From positions 32,239 through 96,238 of the forward strand of contig NZ_JBBLZC010000019.1 in the NCBI RefSeq assembly GCF_037908215.1: a stretch of 64,000 nucleotides of DNA, in the 5' to 3' direction. The position numbers were made by a program, and so were the translations under genes. Each line of letters starts with the position of its first letter. The first letter of the stretch is position 1. The stretch comes from Benzoatithermus flavus (GTDB lineage Bacteria; Pseudomonadota; Alphaproteobacteria; Geminicoccales; Geminicoccaceae). Positions 23,667 through 31,583 of this stretch are shown here, piece after piece. The notes under the pieces were generated by a model. That model was not told the DNA's origin. It did no database searches and saw only the letters and a program-made list of their open reading frames with translations.

Positions 23667-24865
23667 GCTCGGCCCGTCGCAAGGAAGCGCGCGATCGCAT
23701 CGGCACCGCGCTCGGCCGCGGTGCTGCCCGGCTCCTCGTGGAAGGTGTAGGCGAAGAGCTCTTCCTGGTGCGGCCGGTAGCCGGCGTGGCGGGCCGCTGC
23801 TGCCTCGAGCGCTGGGCCCAGTTCGCGGCCGACGTCGCGCACGACGTCGCCCATGGTCCAATGGAGGTAGCTCGGATCGTCCCGCCAGGCGACGCCGTGC
23901 GCGTCGAGGAAGATGCAGGGGCGGGGCCGGAGCAGGAACTCGTAGACCTGGCTGCTGACGTCACCGAGATAGATGTCGGCGGCGAGCATGTAGGTCATGT
24001 CGGCCGAGCGCTCGCTGCCGGTGTCGATCAGGATGTTGGGGGCGGTCCGGGCCCAGCGCGGCAGCTTGGCACCGTGCCGGCGATGACGGCGGAACAGCAC
24101 GACATGGGGGGCGAAGATCAGGTTCCAGGCCGGGTTGCGGCGGAAGAAGTCGAGCACGGCCTCGCCCAGCCGCGCCCAGGAGGCGACGCGCTGGTCGAAA
24201 TGCGGGTTGTAGACCACGACCGGCCGGTCGTTCTCGAACAGGCGCTGCCGTCCCTTGCCGAGGCCTCGCACGACCTCGAACTTGGGCCAGCCCGTGACGG
24301 CCCAGCGGCCCGGCTGAAGGAGGCCCATGCCGGAAAGGCGATCCACATATTTCCGGCCCGGCAGAAGGGTGAGATCGAAAGCGCCCGAGCGCTCGTCGAA
24401 GCCGCCCTCGCGGTCACCGGCGCCATGGCGGGTATGGATCAGCTTGAGATCCTCGAGCCCGTAGCGGCTGCGCAGGAGATAGCAGTGCCGCTCCGGCGCC
24501 ACGAGCGCATCCAGCCCGCGGAAGAAGTCGAGATTGTGGCGCAAGATCCATCGCTTGCGGGCGAAGCGGTGCGGCGCGACGAGAGGATCGATCAGCCGCT
24601 CGACGAGCCTCGGCCGCAGCCGAACGAACGCCACCCGATGGCCGGGATAGAGATCGCCGATCCGCCGGGCGAGCGTCTCCTCGGCCGCGGTGGCGCAGGC
24701 GATCGTCACCTCCAGCGACGGCTGCCGCCGCGAGAGCTCGAAGGCGTAAGGTGCCGCGTGCGGCACCTGGTGCGGGGCGTAATGGTTGAAGAGGAAGCCG
24801 ACGCGAAGCGGCCGGCCAGCGCCGGTCCTCGTGGCTCGGGGCCAGAGGCTAGCGGACGAGGCCAT
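23663..24865 (-). CDS. CDP-glycerol glycerophosphotransferase-like protein (TagB/TagF family)
   Basis: A 400-residue GT-B fold protein. The C-terminal block ADIYLGDVSSQVYEFLLRPRPCIFLDAHG near residues 287-315 matches the TagB/TagF pattern in which a D-x-S-S motif precedes a hydrophobic segment. VVVYNPHFDQRVASWARLGE and NLIFAPHVVLF fit the same fold. TagB/F enzymes move glycerol phosphate from CDP-glycerol to a lipid-linked acceptor in Gram-positive teichoic acids; here the substrate is only inferred. It overlaps the Tam41-like gene by 17 bases and the GT4 gene by four. Confidence 0.68.
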   Translation of the reverse strand: MASSASLWPRATRTGAGRPLRVGFLFNHYAPHQVPHAAPYAFELSRRQPSLEVTIACATAAEETLARRIGDLYPGHRVAFVRLRPRLVERLIDPLVAPHRFARKRWILRHNLDFFRGLDALVAPERHCYLLRSRYGLEDLKLIHTRHGAGDREGGFDERSGAFDLTLLPGRKYVDRLSGMGLLQPGRWAVTGWPKFEVVRGLGKGRQRLFENDRPVVVYNPHFDQRVASWARLGEAVLDFFRRNPAWNLIFAPHVVLFRRHRRHGAKLPRWARTAPNILIDTGSERSADMTYMLAADIYLGDVSSQVYEFLLRPRPCIFLDAHGVAWRDDPSYLHWTMGDVVRDVGRELGPALEAAAARHAGYRPHQEELFAYTFHEEPGSTAAERGADAIARFLATGRA

Positions 24866-25754
24866 GGCGACGGAGCCGCAGCAGCAGCCAAGGAGCGGCG
24901 AGGAGAGGGTGCCGCCGCTGCCAGCCGGCGAGGCGGACAGGCGTGCCGGCGTGGCGCTCGATCTTCCAGACGATATAATCGGGGCCTCCCGCGAAGGTGA
25001 ACGCGGCCTTCACGAGCCGCAGCACGGCAAGGAGCCGACCCTGCAGGCGGCGGCCGGTCCAGGCGAGCCGCACCGCGCGCGCGGAGCGAGGAAGCGGGGC
25101 CGTGCCGCGCAGCGCTCGCGTCAGCCGCCGGTAATGCTCCGCCTCCTGCCGGACGATGGCGCGCGCCCGCTCCGGGCGCTCGGGTCTGAGCTCGGTGGCG
25201 TAGCTCGCACGCAGGAGGCCGGTCCAGAGTGCCTCGCTCCGACCGTCACCTCCGGCGAGCCGCACCGCCTCGGCGAAGGCCGTGTGCACCGCCCGCTCGA
25301 GAATCGCCGCGACGCGGGCGGCGATGGCGGGGCTCTCGGCCCAGGCGAGGCTCACGGGCTGGGCGAGCCGGGCCCAGAAGTAGGGATTCCAGGTGGCGGG
25401 TCCCACGAGGCGCTCGAGCTGGGCCAGCGTCACCACGGCGTACTTGGCCTGCAGCAGCCCGCCCGCGTGCGTCAGCTCGAGGTGGTAGACGTTGGGCGGC
25501 AGGAGCCGGTTGGCCCAGCGCGCGGCGAGGCCGGCATGGGCCGCCTCGTAACTCTCGACCAGGAGGTAGAGATCGACCAGCGTGCCCGGCTGCCAGCCGT
25601 CGCGCCGGCAGCTTCCGTAGAACAGGACCGCGCGCGCCGCCGGGGTGTGCCGGGCCGCTGCCGCGGCGGCGAGCGCCGCGACCTCGGCCGGCACCGGCCG
25701 GGCCAACTCCTCCAGAAGGATCGCACGCACCGTGTCGGGCTCGGAACGGCTCAT
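24849..25754 (-). CDS. Tam41/Mmp37-like phosphatidate cytidylyltransferase (tentative)
   Basis: A 301-residue protein with a minimal nucleotidyltransferase signature: LFYGSC near residues 44-49 followed 12 residues later by VDLYLLVE. As in the mitochondrial CDP-DAG synthase Tam41 only the first acidic residue of the usual DxD/E pair is kept. LQAKYAVVTLAQLERLV and YFWARLAQPVSL also align in type with Tam41 (the KYGVIS and GRLQKPV regions). It is not the polytopic CdsA type. The ATG at 25754 overlaps the lipid kinase stop. Next to a lipid kinase and a CDP-alcohol phosphatidyltransferase, a role in making CDP-DAG from phosphatidate fits. A plain nucleotidyltransferase-like protein is the alternative. 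Confidence 0.55.
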   Translation of the reverse strand: MSRSEPDTVRAILLEELARPVPAEVAALAAAAAARHTPAARAVLFYGSCRRDGWQPGTLVDLYLLVESYEAAHAGLAARWANRLLPPNVYHLELTHAGGLLQAKYAVVTLAQLERLVGPATWNPYFWARLAQPVSLAWAESPAIAARVAAILERAVHTAFAEAVRLAGGDGRSEALWTGLLRASYATELRPERPERARAIVRQEAEHYRRLTRALRGTAPLPRSARAVRLAWTGRRLQGRLLAVLRLVKAAFTFAGGPDYIVWKIERHAGTPVRLAGWQRRHPLLAAPWLLLRLRRHGLVR

Positions 25755-26695
25755 GGCGGCAGCCGCAGGAAGGGGACCGTCTCCGCCGCCGTGATCACGA
25801 CCGGCCGGCCCGGCACGGGCGCGAAGAACTCGCCGTCGATGGTGAAGGGCCGCTCCAGCGCCAGCTCGACGCGAAAGGCGCCCCGGCTGTGATAGGTTTC
25901 GGCCGGCAGCCGCGCGCCGCGGCCGCACAGCAGGGACCAGGCATGGCGTGCCAGATCCGGTGCGGGGTGTGCCACCGCCGTGACCCGGATCGGCCGGTCG
26001 CCGACGTTCCAGAACGGGCGCGAGCCCAGCACGAGGCGATCGAGCGTCGTCGCGAGGGCGAAGCTGCAGGGGCGATGCGCCTTCGTCTCGCCGTCGGCCG
26101 TGATCGCGATCGTCTCGCCGTCGAGCCCGGTCGTGCCTCGGAACACGAGGCGGCCAAGTACGGAGAGGAGTGTCGCGAGGCTCGACCACTCGCCGCGCAG
26201 CCCGTGGCGGTGGAAGCGGCGCGCGCAGAGCCTGATGGCGCCGCAGATGCCGGCAGCGCCCAAGAACAGACCGCGCTCGGCCGGACGGTTCGGGGCCCGC
26301 TCGACCTTGAGCACGGGGTGATGGCGGAGATAAGGCTCGAGCCGACCCGTGCGGGCAAGCGCGCACAGGCGGGCGAGGGTGGCCGGCCGCCGCGGGCCGG
26401 CCCCCAGCGCTGCCGCGGTCATGTTGGTGCTGCCGCCCGGCAGGACCGCGAGCGCCGGCAGGGCAGGGAAGACGGGGCTCGCGAGTAACGCCGTGAGCAG
26501 AGCCTGGAGCGTTCCGTCCCCGCCGTCGACGGCGATCAGCCGGACCTCGCGCCGGGCGAGGTCGGCCAGGATCTCGCTCATGGCCGCCCCGGCCTCGAAG
26601 GCGCGGACGAGCAGGTCCGAGCCGCCGGGAGGGACGAGCCCGCGCTTGCCACGGCGCCCGCTGCGCGGATTCACGACGAGACCTGCCCGGATCAT
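25751..26695 (-). CDS. Diacylglycerol kinase-family lipid kinase
   Basis: A 314-residue soluble lipid kinase of the DAGK_cat/YegS/BmrU family. It opens GLVVNPRSGRRGKRG, the usual N-terminal strand-loop, and has the ATP-binding GGDGT motif in IAVDGGDGTLQALL near residues 54-67, then VLPGGSTNMTA. The C-terminal domain contains FALATTLDRLVLGSRPFWN and FTIDGEFF, normal for the family. Substrate could be diacylglycerol, ceramide or another lipid alcohol. The ATG at 26695 overlaps the upstream stop (ATGA). Product phosphatidate could feed the Tam41-like protein encoded next. Confidence 0.85.
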   Translation of the reverse strand: MIRAGLVVNPRSGRRGKRGLVPPGGSDLLVRAFEAGAAMSEILADLARREVRLIAVDGGDGTLQALLTALLASPVFPALPALAVLPGGSTNMTAAALGAGPRRPATLARLCALARTGRLEPYLRHHPVLKVERAPNRPAERGLFLGAAGICGAIRLCARRFHRHGLRGEWSSLATLLSVLGRLVFRGTTGLDGETIAITADGETKAHRPCSFALATTLDRLVLGSRPFWNVGDRPIRVTAVAHPAPDLARHAWSLLCGRGARLPAETYHSRGAFRVELALERPFTIDGEFFAPVPGRPVVITAAETVPFLRLPP

Positions 26696-27498
26696 ACCGA
26701 TGCGGGCGTCCGAGCGGCGAGGATGCGCTCGACGAGGTCGAGGTCCTCGGGCTTGTCGACGTCGATCGCGGCTTCCGCCATCGGCAGCTTGGCGGCGGCG
26801 AGCCGGATGCCGAGCCGTCGTCCGGCCCGCGCCAGCGCCTGGTCGAGGGTGAGGAGCCGGCAGGCATAGGCGAGAAGGAAGGCCGGACCGAGCCGGCGGG
26901 CGAGCCGCCAGGGCCGCTTGCGCTCGCCCTCGACCGCCTGCCAGAAAGCGATGCCCGCCCGCGCCGTCTCGCTCTGCAGCGCGAACAGGTTGGCACCCGA
27001 CCACGCACCGTCGCGGAACACGAGCCAGGTGCGCCGGGTCGAAGGATAGCACGCCTCGACCCGACGCTTCGCCACGAAGCCGGCGACGATATCGGCGCCC
27101 GTCGTTTCGGCTTGTGTCAGGAAGGCGTCGAGCATGGCGGGAGTGAGGAGCGGATGGTCCGCCGTGGTCACGAGGAGAGGTGTCGGTGCCAGGGCCAGGG
27201 CGTCGAGCACGGACCGGCCGAGGCCGGGCGCCGCCTGCAGCGCCCGCAGCCGGCCTTCGGCCTCGAGTGCCTGGGCGGTCGGCAGGTCCGCCCGCAGCGC
27301 CGGCTCGTCGAGCGCCACCAGCACGGTACCGATGTGCGGGCTGGCCGCGAGCGCTGTCAGCACCCGCTCGAGCAGGGGCACACCGCCTGCCGGCGCGAGG
27401 CACTTGTGCGGGACCCCGCGGCAGCGGGCGACGGGATCGGCCTCGCGCCGGCGGCTGCCGGCGAGGACCAGGGCGGTCCGGCGGCAGGCGGCCGTCAT
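26692..27498 (-). CDS. MobA-like NTP transferase domain protein
   Basis: A 268-residue NTP_transferase_3 protein, first gene of the lipid operon. HKCLAPAGGVPLLERVLTAL near residues 31-50 carries the Lys and the GxPLLER motif. The usual Gly-rich start is altered to LVLAGSRRREADPVAR. VTTADHPLLTPAMLDAFL holds the metal-binding Asp, and DVDKPEDLDLVERIL is the typical C-terminal block. It probably activates a phosphorylated alcohol or sugar with CTP or another NTP. I chose ATG 27498 because longer frames upstream have no ribosome site. Confidence 0.78.
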   Translation of the reverse strand: MTAACRRTALVLAGSRRREADPVARCRGVPHKCLAPAGGVPLLERVLTALAASPHIGTVLVALDEPALRADLPTAQALEAEGRLRALQAAPGLGRSVLDALALAPTPLLVTTADHPLLTPAMLDAFLTQAETTGADIVAGFVAKRRVEACYPSTRRTWLVFRDGAWSGANLFALQSETARAGIAFWQAVEGERKRPWRLARRLGPAFLLAYACRLLTLDQALARAGRRLGIRLAAAKLPMAEAAIDVDKPEDLDLVERILAARTPASV

Positions 27499-27671
27499 GC
27501 GGGCACCTTCCCATGCGGCAGGCGAGACTCGTGTGGTGCGACGAGCCTCCCGAAGGTCCGCGAGGCGAGACGATCCGGGGTGTTCCTGATCCGAGAGGGC
27601 GGCAGGCTCAAGCGCAGGCTCCTGCGTGCTCGACGACCGCCTCATTCAGCGGTCCCGCACCTGCCGCTTCC

Positions 27672-27685
27672 TTGACCTAGATCAA
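27672..27685. promoter_or_regulatory. FNR/CRP-type box TTGAC-N4-ATCAA
   Basis: TTGACCTAGATCAA differs by one base from the FNR/FixK/Nnr consensus TTGAT-N4-ATCAA, and flanking C and G extend the symmetry to 16 bases. It lies 174 bases upstream of the lipid operon start. Oxygen- or NO-responsive control is a suggestion from motif only. Confidence 0.5.
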
Positions 27686-27795
27686 GCCATCGACGAGAAC
27701 GACCACGGACACTGCCGGGTGTTGCAACTGGACGCCTCGCCCGGTCGCTCAGCCGGTCCGCGTCGCCGCGAGCACCGCCCGGCGCACGCTCGGAC

Positions 27796-27818
27796 CGCAC
27801 GCGTGGCGATCGCGTGCG
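27796..27818 (-). terminator. Hairpin after pcaD
   Basis: CGCACGCG (27796-27803) and CGCGTGCG (27811-27818) form a perfect eight-base stem with a seven-base loop. The stem is extended by near-pairing GGAC/GTCC ends, and the hairpin starts 18 bases after the pcaD stop. No T run follows on the minus strand. Confidence 0.4.
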
Positions 27819-27836
27819 TCCATGCGACGTCCCCCG

Positions 27837-28619
27837 TCACCGGCCCAGAAAATCGAGAAGGGCCGTGGTGAACGCTTCCGCCGCTTCGACGTTGGCGAGA
27901 TGCGCGGCCTCGAGCTCGACCAGCCGGGCGCCCGGAATCCGCTCGGCGATCAGGCGCGCGTGCTCGGGCGGGGTCGCCTCGTCGTAGCGGCCGGCGACGA
28001 CCAGGGTCGGCATGCGGATCGCCTGGAGCTCGTCGCGCTGGTCCATGTCGCGCACGGCGGCGCAGCAGGCCGTGTAGCCCTCCGGCCGGGCAGCGCGCAG
28101 CATGGCGGCGATGCGCGCCACCGCTTCGGGTGCCTGCTCCTGGAAGCCTTTGGTGAACCAGCGATCGATCACCCCCGGCACGATCGCGGCCATGCCTTGC
28201 GCCTCGACGGTGGCGATGCGCTGGTTCCAGATCTCGGGCGCGCCGATCTGGGCGGAGGTGTTGGCGAGCACGAGGCGGGTCAGCCGCCCGCCGGCCCGAA
28301 TGCCGAGCCACTGGCCCACCATGCCGCCCATGGACAGGCCGCAGAACGCCACCCGCTCGAGCCCGAGTGCATCGAGGAGCTCGAGCGCGTCGCGGCCGAG
28401 CCGTGCGATGGTGTAAGGGCCGGGAGGCGCATCGGAGCGGCCGTGGCCGCGGCTGTCGTAGCGCAGCACCCGATAGTGCCTAGTGAGCGCTGCCATCTGC
28501 GGCTGCCACATCTCGAGCGTGGTGCCGAGCGAGTTGGACAGCAGCACCGTGGGTGCTGTCGCGGGCCCCTCCACCTGGTAGAAGATCCGGCAGCCGTCAC
28601 CGGCCTGAACGTAGGACAT
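27837..28619 (-). CDS. pcaD: 3-Oxoadipate enol-lactonase (alpha/beta hydrolase)
   Basis: A 260-residue alpha/beta hydrolase. PcaD traits are VLLSNSLGTTLEMWQPQM near residues 25-42, YDSRGHGRSDAPPGPYTI, the nucleophile elbow FCGLSMGGMVGQWLG (Ser in GLSMGG), and AAHLANVE with the catalytic His. It hydrolyses beta-ketoadipate enol-lactone in the protocatechuate/catechol ortho-cleavage route. The ATG at 28619 is chosen; a longer frame upstream is noise. It stands alone here, next to remnants of a vanillate-demethylase-like gene pair, suggesting an eroded aromatic catabolic cluster. Confidence 0.85.
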   Translation of the reverse strand: MSYVQAGDGCRIFYQVEGPATAPTVLLSNSLGTTLEMWQPQMAALTRHYRVLRYDSRGHGRSDAPPGPYTIARLGRDALELLDALGLERVAFCGLSMGGMVGQWLGIRAGGRLTRLVLANTSAQIGAPEIWNQRIATVEAQGMAAIVPGVIDRWFTKGFQEQAPEAVARIAAMLRAARPEGYTACCAAVRDMDQRDELQAIRMPTLVVAGRYDEATPPEHARLIAERIPGARLVELEAAHLANVEAAEAFTTALLDFLGR

Positions 28620-28768
28620 CGCTTCGTTCTCCTTTCTGTGCCATGCCCGTCGCACGATCGGCGAGGCCGCCTGCCCGCTCGTTGCCATCGAGCGACAGGT
28701 CAGCGGCAGACCCACGTAGTTTTCCGCGATCATGGTGGCGGCGCACGAGCCTATATGCCGGCCCGGGG

Positions 28769-28947
28769 GACGATCAATCCCTCGACCTGCGCGCCTATCC
28801 CGTGGTCGAGAAGCACCGCTTCGTCTGGGTGTGGATGGGTGACCCGGTGCCGGCGATCCAGCCAAGGTCTCGGACCTGCGCTGGAACGACAGCGAGGAAG
28901 GGACCGGCGAGGGCGGCACCTTCTACGGGCTCGCAGCGGCCGGGTAG
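28769..28947 (+). pseudogene. Remnant of a Rieske oxygenase alpha subunit (VanA-like)
   Basis: Two pieces in different frames. 28769-28861 encodes RAYPVVEKHRFVWVWMGDP, the segment that follows the Rieske domain in vanillate O-demethylase-type oxygenases. After a frameshift near 28862, the next frame gives DLRWNDSEEGTGEGGTFYGLA and stops at 28947. The Rieske domain itself (CxH and CxxH ligands) and the catalytic iron site are missing. No start or ribosome site is visible. This is a decayed fragment, not a functional gene. Confidence 0.6.
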
Positions 28948-28955
28948 GTCCGGTC

Positions 28956-29438
28956 ATGCGCGCCGCCAATGCCTGGACCGACGCCGAGTTTGCGGCGACA
29001 CGGGACGTCGCGCGCAACAGCCGCCTGTTCGGGATCGGGCCCGAGGGTGGAGCGGTGCCGTGGGGACCGGGCAGCAACTCGAACCTCGTCGTGCTTGCGG
29101 GTGGGCGAGCCGGATCCCGAACTCTACCGGATTGCGGTCAAGTGCCTGCCGGAAAGCCGGGGCGGCTCGACCTATATGTGGAGCCTCGCTCCGGGGGCCA
29201 GGCTCAAGATCACCCGGCCCGAGAACCATCCCGAGTTCGCCTTCGCCGCCGAGCTTCGGGAGCGGATCGGTGACCGGCTCGAGCTGTTCGTCTCCGAGGA
29301 AGGCCGGCGGATCGACGTGGCGGCCGAGATCGGGTGGTTGGCACCGGACGGGGGCTCTATGTCTGCGGACCGATCCCGCTCCTGAACGATGTGGTCAGAG
29401 GCGGAATCACGGTCGACACCGCCGACAGACCTCTTTGA
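28956..29438 (+). pseudogene. Remnant of a VanB-like ferredoxin reductase
   Basis: Three pieces in two frames read in order like an internally deleted phthalate-family reductase. 28956-29090 gives RLFGIGPEGGAVPWGPGSN. A shift near 29095 gives GEPDPELYRIAVKCLPESRG and YMWSLAPGARLKI (FMN-binding domain). The frame then jumps, by deletion of the NAD-binding core, to AELRERIGDRLELFVSEEGR. A second shift near 29350 gives LYVCGPIPLLNDV, the NAD-domain CGP motif, ending at 29438 without the 2Fe-2S ferredoxin domain. The order after the VanA-like remnant is that of vanAB. Confidence 0.65.
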
Positions 29439-29505
29439 GCGGACGCCCGACGGCGCTACGACCGTCGTAGGCGCAAGAAGGATCGGCAACGGGAGGCCGG
29501 GCGGA

Positions 29506-30684
29506 ATGAAGCGGAGAACGTGGCATGCGGCGGTCGTGGCCGTGGGGCTTTCGGTGTTCCTCGGGAGTGGGGCCATGGCCGAGGAAACGATCAAGGTCGG
29601 GCTGATCCTGCCGATGACGGGCCCCTCCGCCTCGACCGGGCGACAGGTCGAGGCCGGGGCCAGACTCTATCTCGACCAGCACGGCGACACGGTCGGCGGC
29701 AGGAAGATCGAGCTCGTCGTCCGGGACGATACCGGCACGGCCGACGTCACCAAGCGCGTCGCGCAGGAGCTCGTCGTGCGCGACAAGGTCGACGTGCTCG
29801 CGGGCTTCGGCCTCACCCCTCTGGCCCTGGCGGCGGCCCCCATCGCCACCCAGGCCAAGAAGCCCATGGTCGTCATGGCGGCGGCGACCTCGATCATCAC
29901 CGAGAGCTCACCCTTCATCGTCCGCACCAGCTTCACCCTGCCCCAGGTGACGACGGGCATCGCGCAGTGGGCCGCCGAGAACGGGATCAAGAAGGCGGCG
30001 AGCCTCGTCACCGACTACGCCCCTGGGATCGATGCCGCCAAGACCTTCAAGGAGGTGTTCACGAAGAACGGTGGCGAAGTCGTGGCCGAGCTCGCCGTGC
30101 CGCTCAAGAACCCGGACTTCGCCCCGTTCCTCCAGCGCGCGGCCGACGCCAGGCCCGACGCGCTGTTCGTGTTCGTGCCCTCGGGCTTCGGCTCGGTGTT
30201 CATGAACCAGTTCAAGGAGCGCGGCCTGGCGCAGGCCGGGATCAGGCTCATCGCGACCGGCGACGTGACCGACGACGACCTTCTGAACGGCATGGGCGAT
30301 GCGGCCATCGGCGTCGTCAGCTCGCACCATTACTCGGCCGCTCATCCCTCGCCCGAGAACCAGGCCTTCGTGCAGGCCTTCGAGGCCGCGAACGGCGGGA
30401 TGCGCCCGAACTTCATGGCGGTCGGTGGCTATGATGGGATGCACGCGATCAAGGTCGCCCTCGAGAAGACGGGCGGCGCGACCGACGGCAAGGCCCTGGT
30501 CGAGGCCATGAAGGGCATGGCGTGGGAGAGCCCGCGCGGACCGGTCGCGATCGATCCCGAGACGCGCGACATCGTCCAGACGGTCTATCTGCGCCGGGTC
30601 GAGCGCGGGGCCGACGGCAAGCTCTGGAATGTCGAGTTCGCCTCGATGCCGGCCGTGAAGGACCCGGTCAAGGCGGCGAAATAG
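29506..30684 (+). CDS. LivK-type periplasmic substrate-binding protein
   Basis: A 392-residue periplasmic receptor, first of a complete five-gene importer operon. A signal peptide (MKRRTWHAAVVAVGLSVFLG, cleavage near AMAEE) precedes IKVGLILPMTGPSASTGRQ, the family opening. PLALAAAPIATQAKKPMVVMAAATS and SHHYSAAHPSPENQAFV are typical of members proposed to bind aromatic or carboxylic acids. The ATG at 29506 follows GGGAGG by nine bases. The operon starts directly after the vanAB remnants, so an aromatic acid is possible but unproven. Confidence 0.88.
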   Translation: MKRRTWHAAVVAVGLSVFLGSGAMAEETIKVGLILPMTGPSASTGRQVEAGARLYLDQHGDTVGGRKIELVVRDDTGTADVTKRVAQELVVRDKVDVLAGFGLTPLALAAAPIATQAKKPMVVMAAATSIITESSPFIVRTSFTLPQVTTGIAQWAAENGIKKAASLVTDYAPGIDAAKTFKEVFTKNGGEVVAELAVPLKNPDFAPFLQRAADARPDALFVFVPSGFGSVFMNQFKERGLAQAGIRLIATGDVTDDDLLNGMGDAAIGVVSSHHYSAAHPSPENQAFVQAFEAANGGMRPNFMAVGGYDGMHAIKVALEKTGGATDGKALVEAMKGMAWESPRGPVAIDPETRDIVQTVYLRRVERGADGKLWNVEFASMPAVKDPVKAAK

Positions 30685-30722
30685 ATGGCCGGACGCGAGC
30701 CACGAGCGGCGGAACGGTATCG

Positions 30723-31583
30723 ATGCTGACCGTGCTCTTCGACGGCATCGCTTATGGGATGCTCCTGTTCATCCTGTCCTGCGGCCTCGCGGTCACGCTC
30801 GGCCTGATGAATTTCGTCAACCTCGCGCACGGCGCCTTCGCCATGGCGGGAGGCTACGTCACGGCGGTCTCGATGAACCGGGCCGGTATGCCCTTCCTCC
30901 TCTGCTTGCCGCTCGCCTTCCTCGCCGCCGCGGCCCTGGGCGTCGTGCTCGAGCGTACGCTCTACGTCCGGCTCTACGGCAAGAGCCATCTCGACCAGGT
31001 CCTGTTCTCGATCGGCCTCGTCTTCATGGCGATGTCGACGGTCGACTATCTCTTCGGCGCGCAGCAGCAGCTCGTCGAGCTGCCGGCGTTCCTCACGGGC
31101 CAGATCCAACTCTTGGGCGCTCGGCTCGGGATCTACCGGCTGTTCCTGATCACCGTCTGCGCCGTGATCGCTCTCCTCCTGCAGCTCGTTCTCGTCCGCA
31201 CCCGCTTCGGCAGTCAGCTCCGGGCCAGCGTCGACGATGCCAGGGTGGCGCGAGGTCTCGGCATGAACGTGGATCGGATCTTCGCCCTCACCTTCGCCGC
31301 GGGCTCGGGCCTCGCCGGGCTAGGCGGTGCCTTGGGCATCCAGCTCCTGAGCGTCGATCCCACCTTCCCGGTCAAGTACATGATCTACTTTCTGATCGTC
31401 GTGACCGTGGGCGGCACGACCTCGATGACCGGACCGTTTCTCGCTGCACTCCTCATCGGTGTGGCCGACATCGCCGGCAAGTACTACTTGCCCGAGCTCG
31501 GCGCCTTCATGATCTACAGCGTCATGGTCGTGGTCCTGATCCTCAAGCCCAAGGGTCTGTTCGGGCAGGCGGGTGCGCGATGA
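30723..31583 (+). CDS. livH: LivH-type ABC permease
   Basis: A 286-residue inner-membrane permease. LGLMNFVNLAHGAFAMAGGYV near residues 27-47 is the LivH signature, and VTVGGTTSMTGPFLAALLIG near residue 225 is the ATPase-facing loop. The ATG at 30723 lies 38 bases after the binding-protein stop. Its stop overlaps the livM start (ATGA). It forms the permease heterodimer with the next gene product. Confidence 0.9.
   Translation: MLTVLFDGIAYGMLLFILSCGLAVTLGLMNFVNLAHGAFAMAGGYVTAVSMNRAGMPFLLCLPLAFLAAAALGVVLERTLYVRLYGKSHLDQVLFSIGLVFMAMSTVDYLFGAQQQLVELPAFLTGQIQLLGARLGIYRLFLITVCAVIALLLQLVLVRTRFGSQLRASVDDARVARGLGMNVDRIFALTFAAGSGLAGLGGALGIQLLSVDPTFPVKYMIYFLIVVTVGGTTSMTGPFLAALLIGVADIAGKYYLPELGAFMIYSVMVVVLILKPKGLFGQAGAR

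Larger units (their letters stand above)
27499..27836. other. Intergenic region upstream of the lipid operon
   Basis: No credible gene is seen in these 338 bases. Open frames here are short and lack ribosome sites. The region contains an FNR-type palindrome and a hairpin, both listed separately, and must hold the promoter of the seven-gene operon if it is not read through from pcaD. Confidence 0.6.

Noticed and set aside
27626..27871. An 81-residue open frame between the lipid operon and pcaD
   Set aside because: It runs through the FNR-type box and the hairpin, overlaps pcaD, and has no recognisable motif.
29520..30434. A 304-residue plus-strand frame inside the second LivK-type gene
   Set aside because: It is an Arg/Gly-rich shifted frame of the receptor gene.
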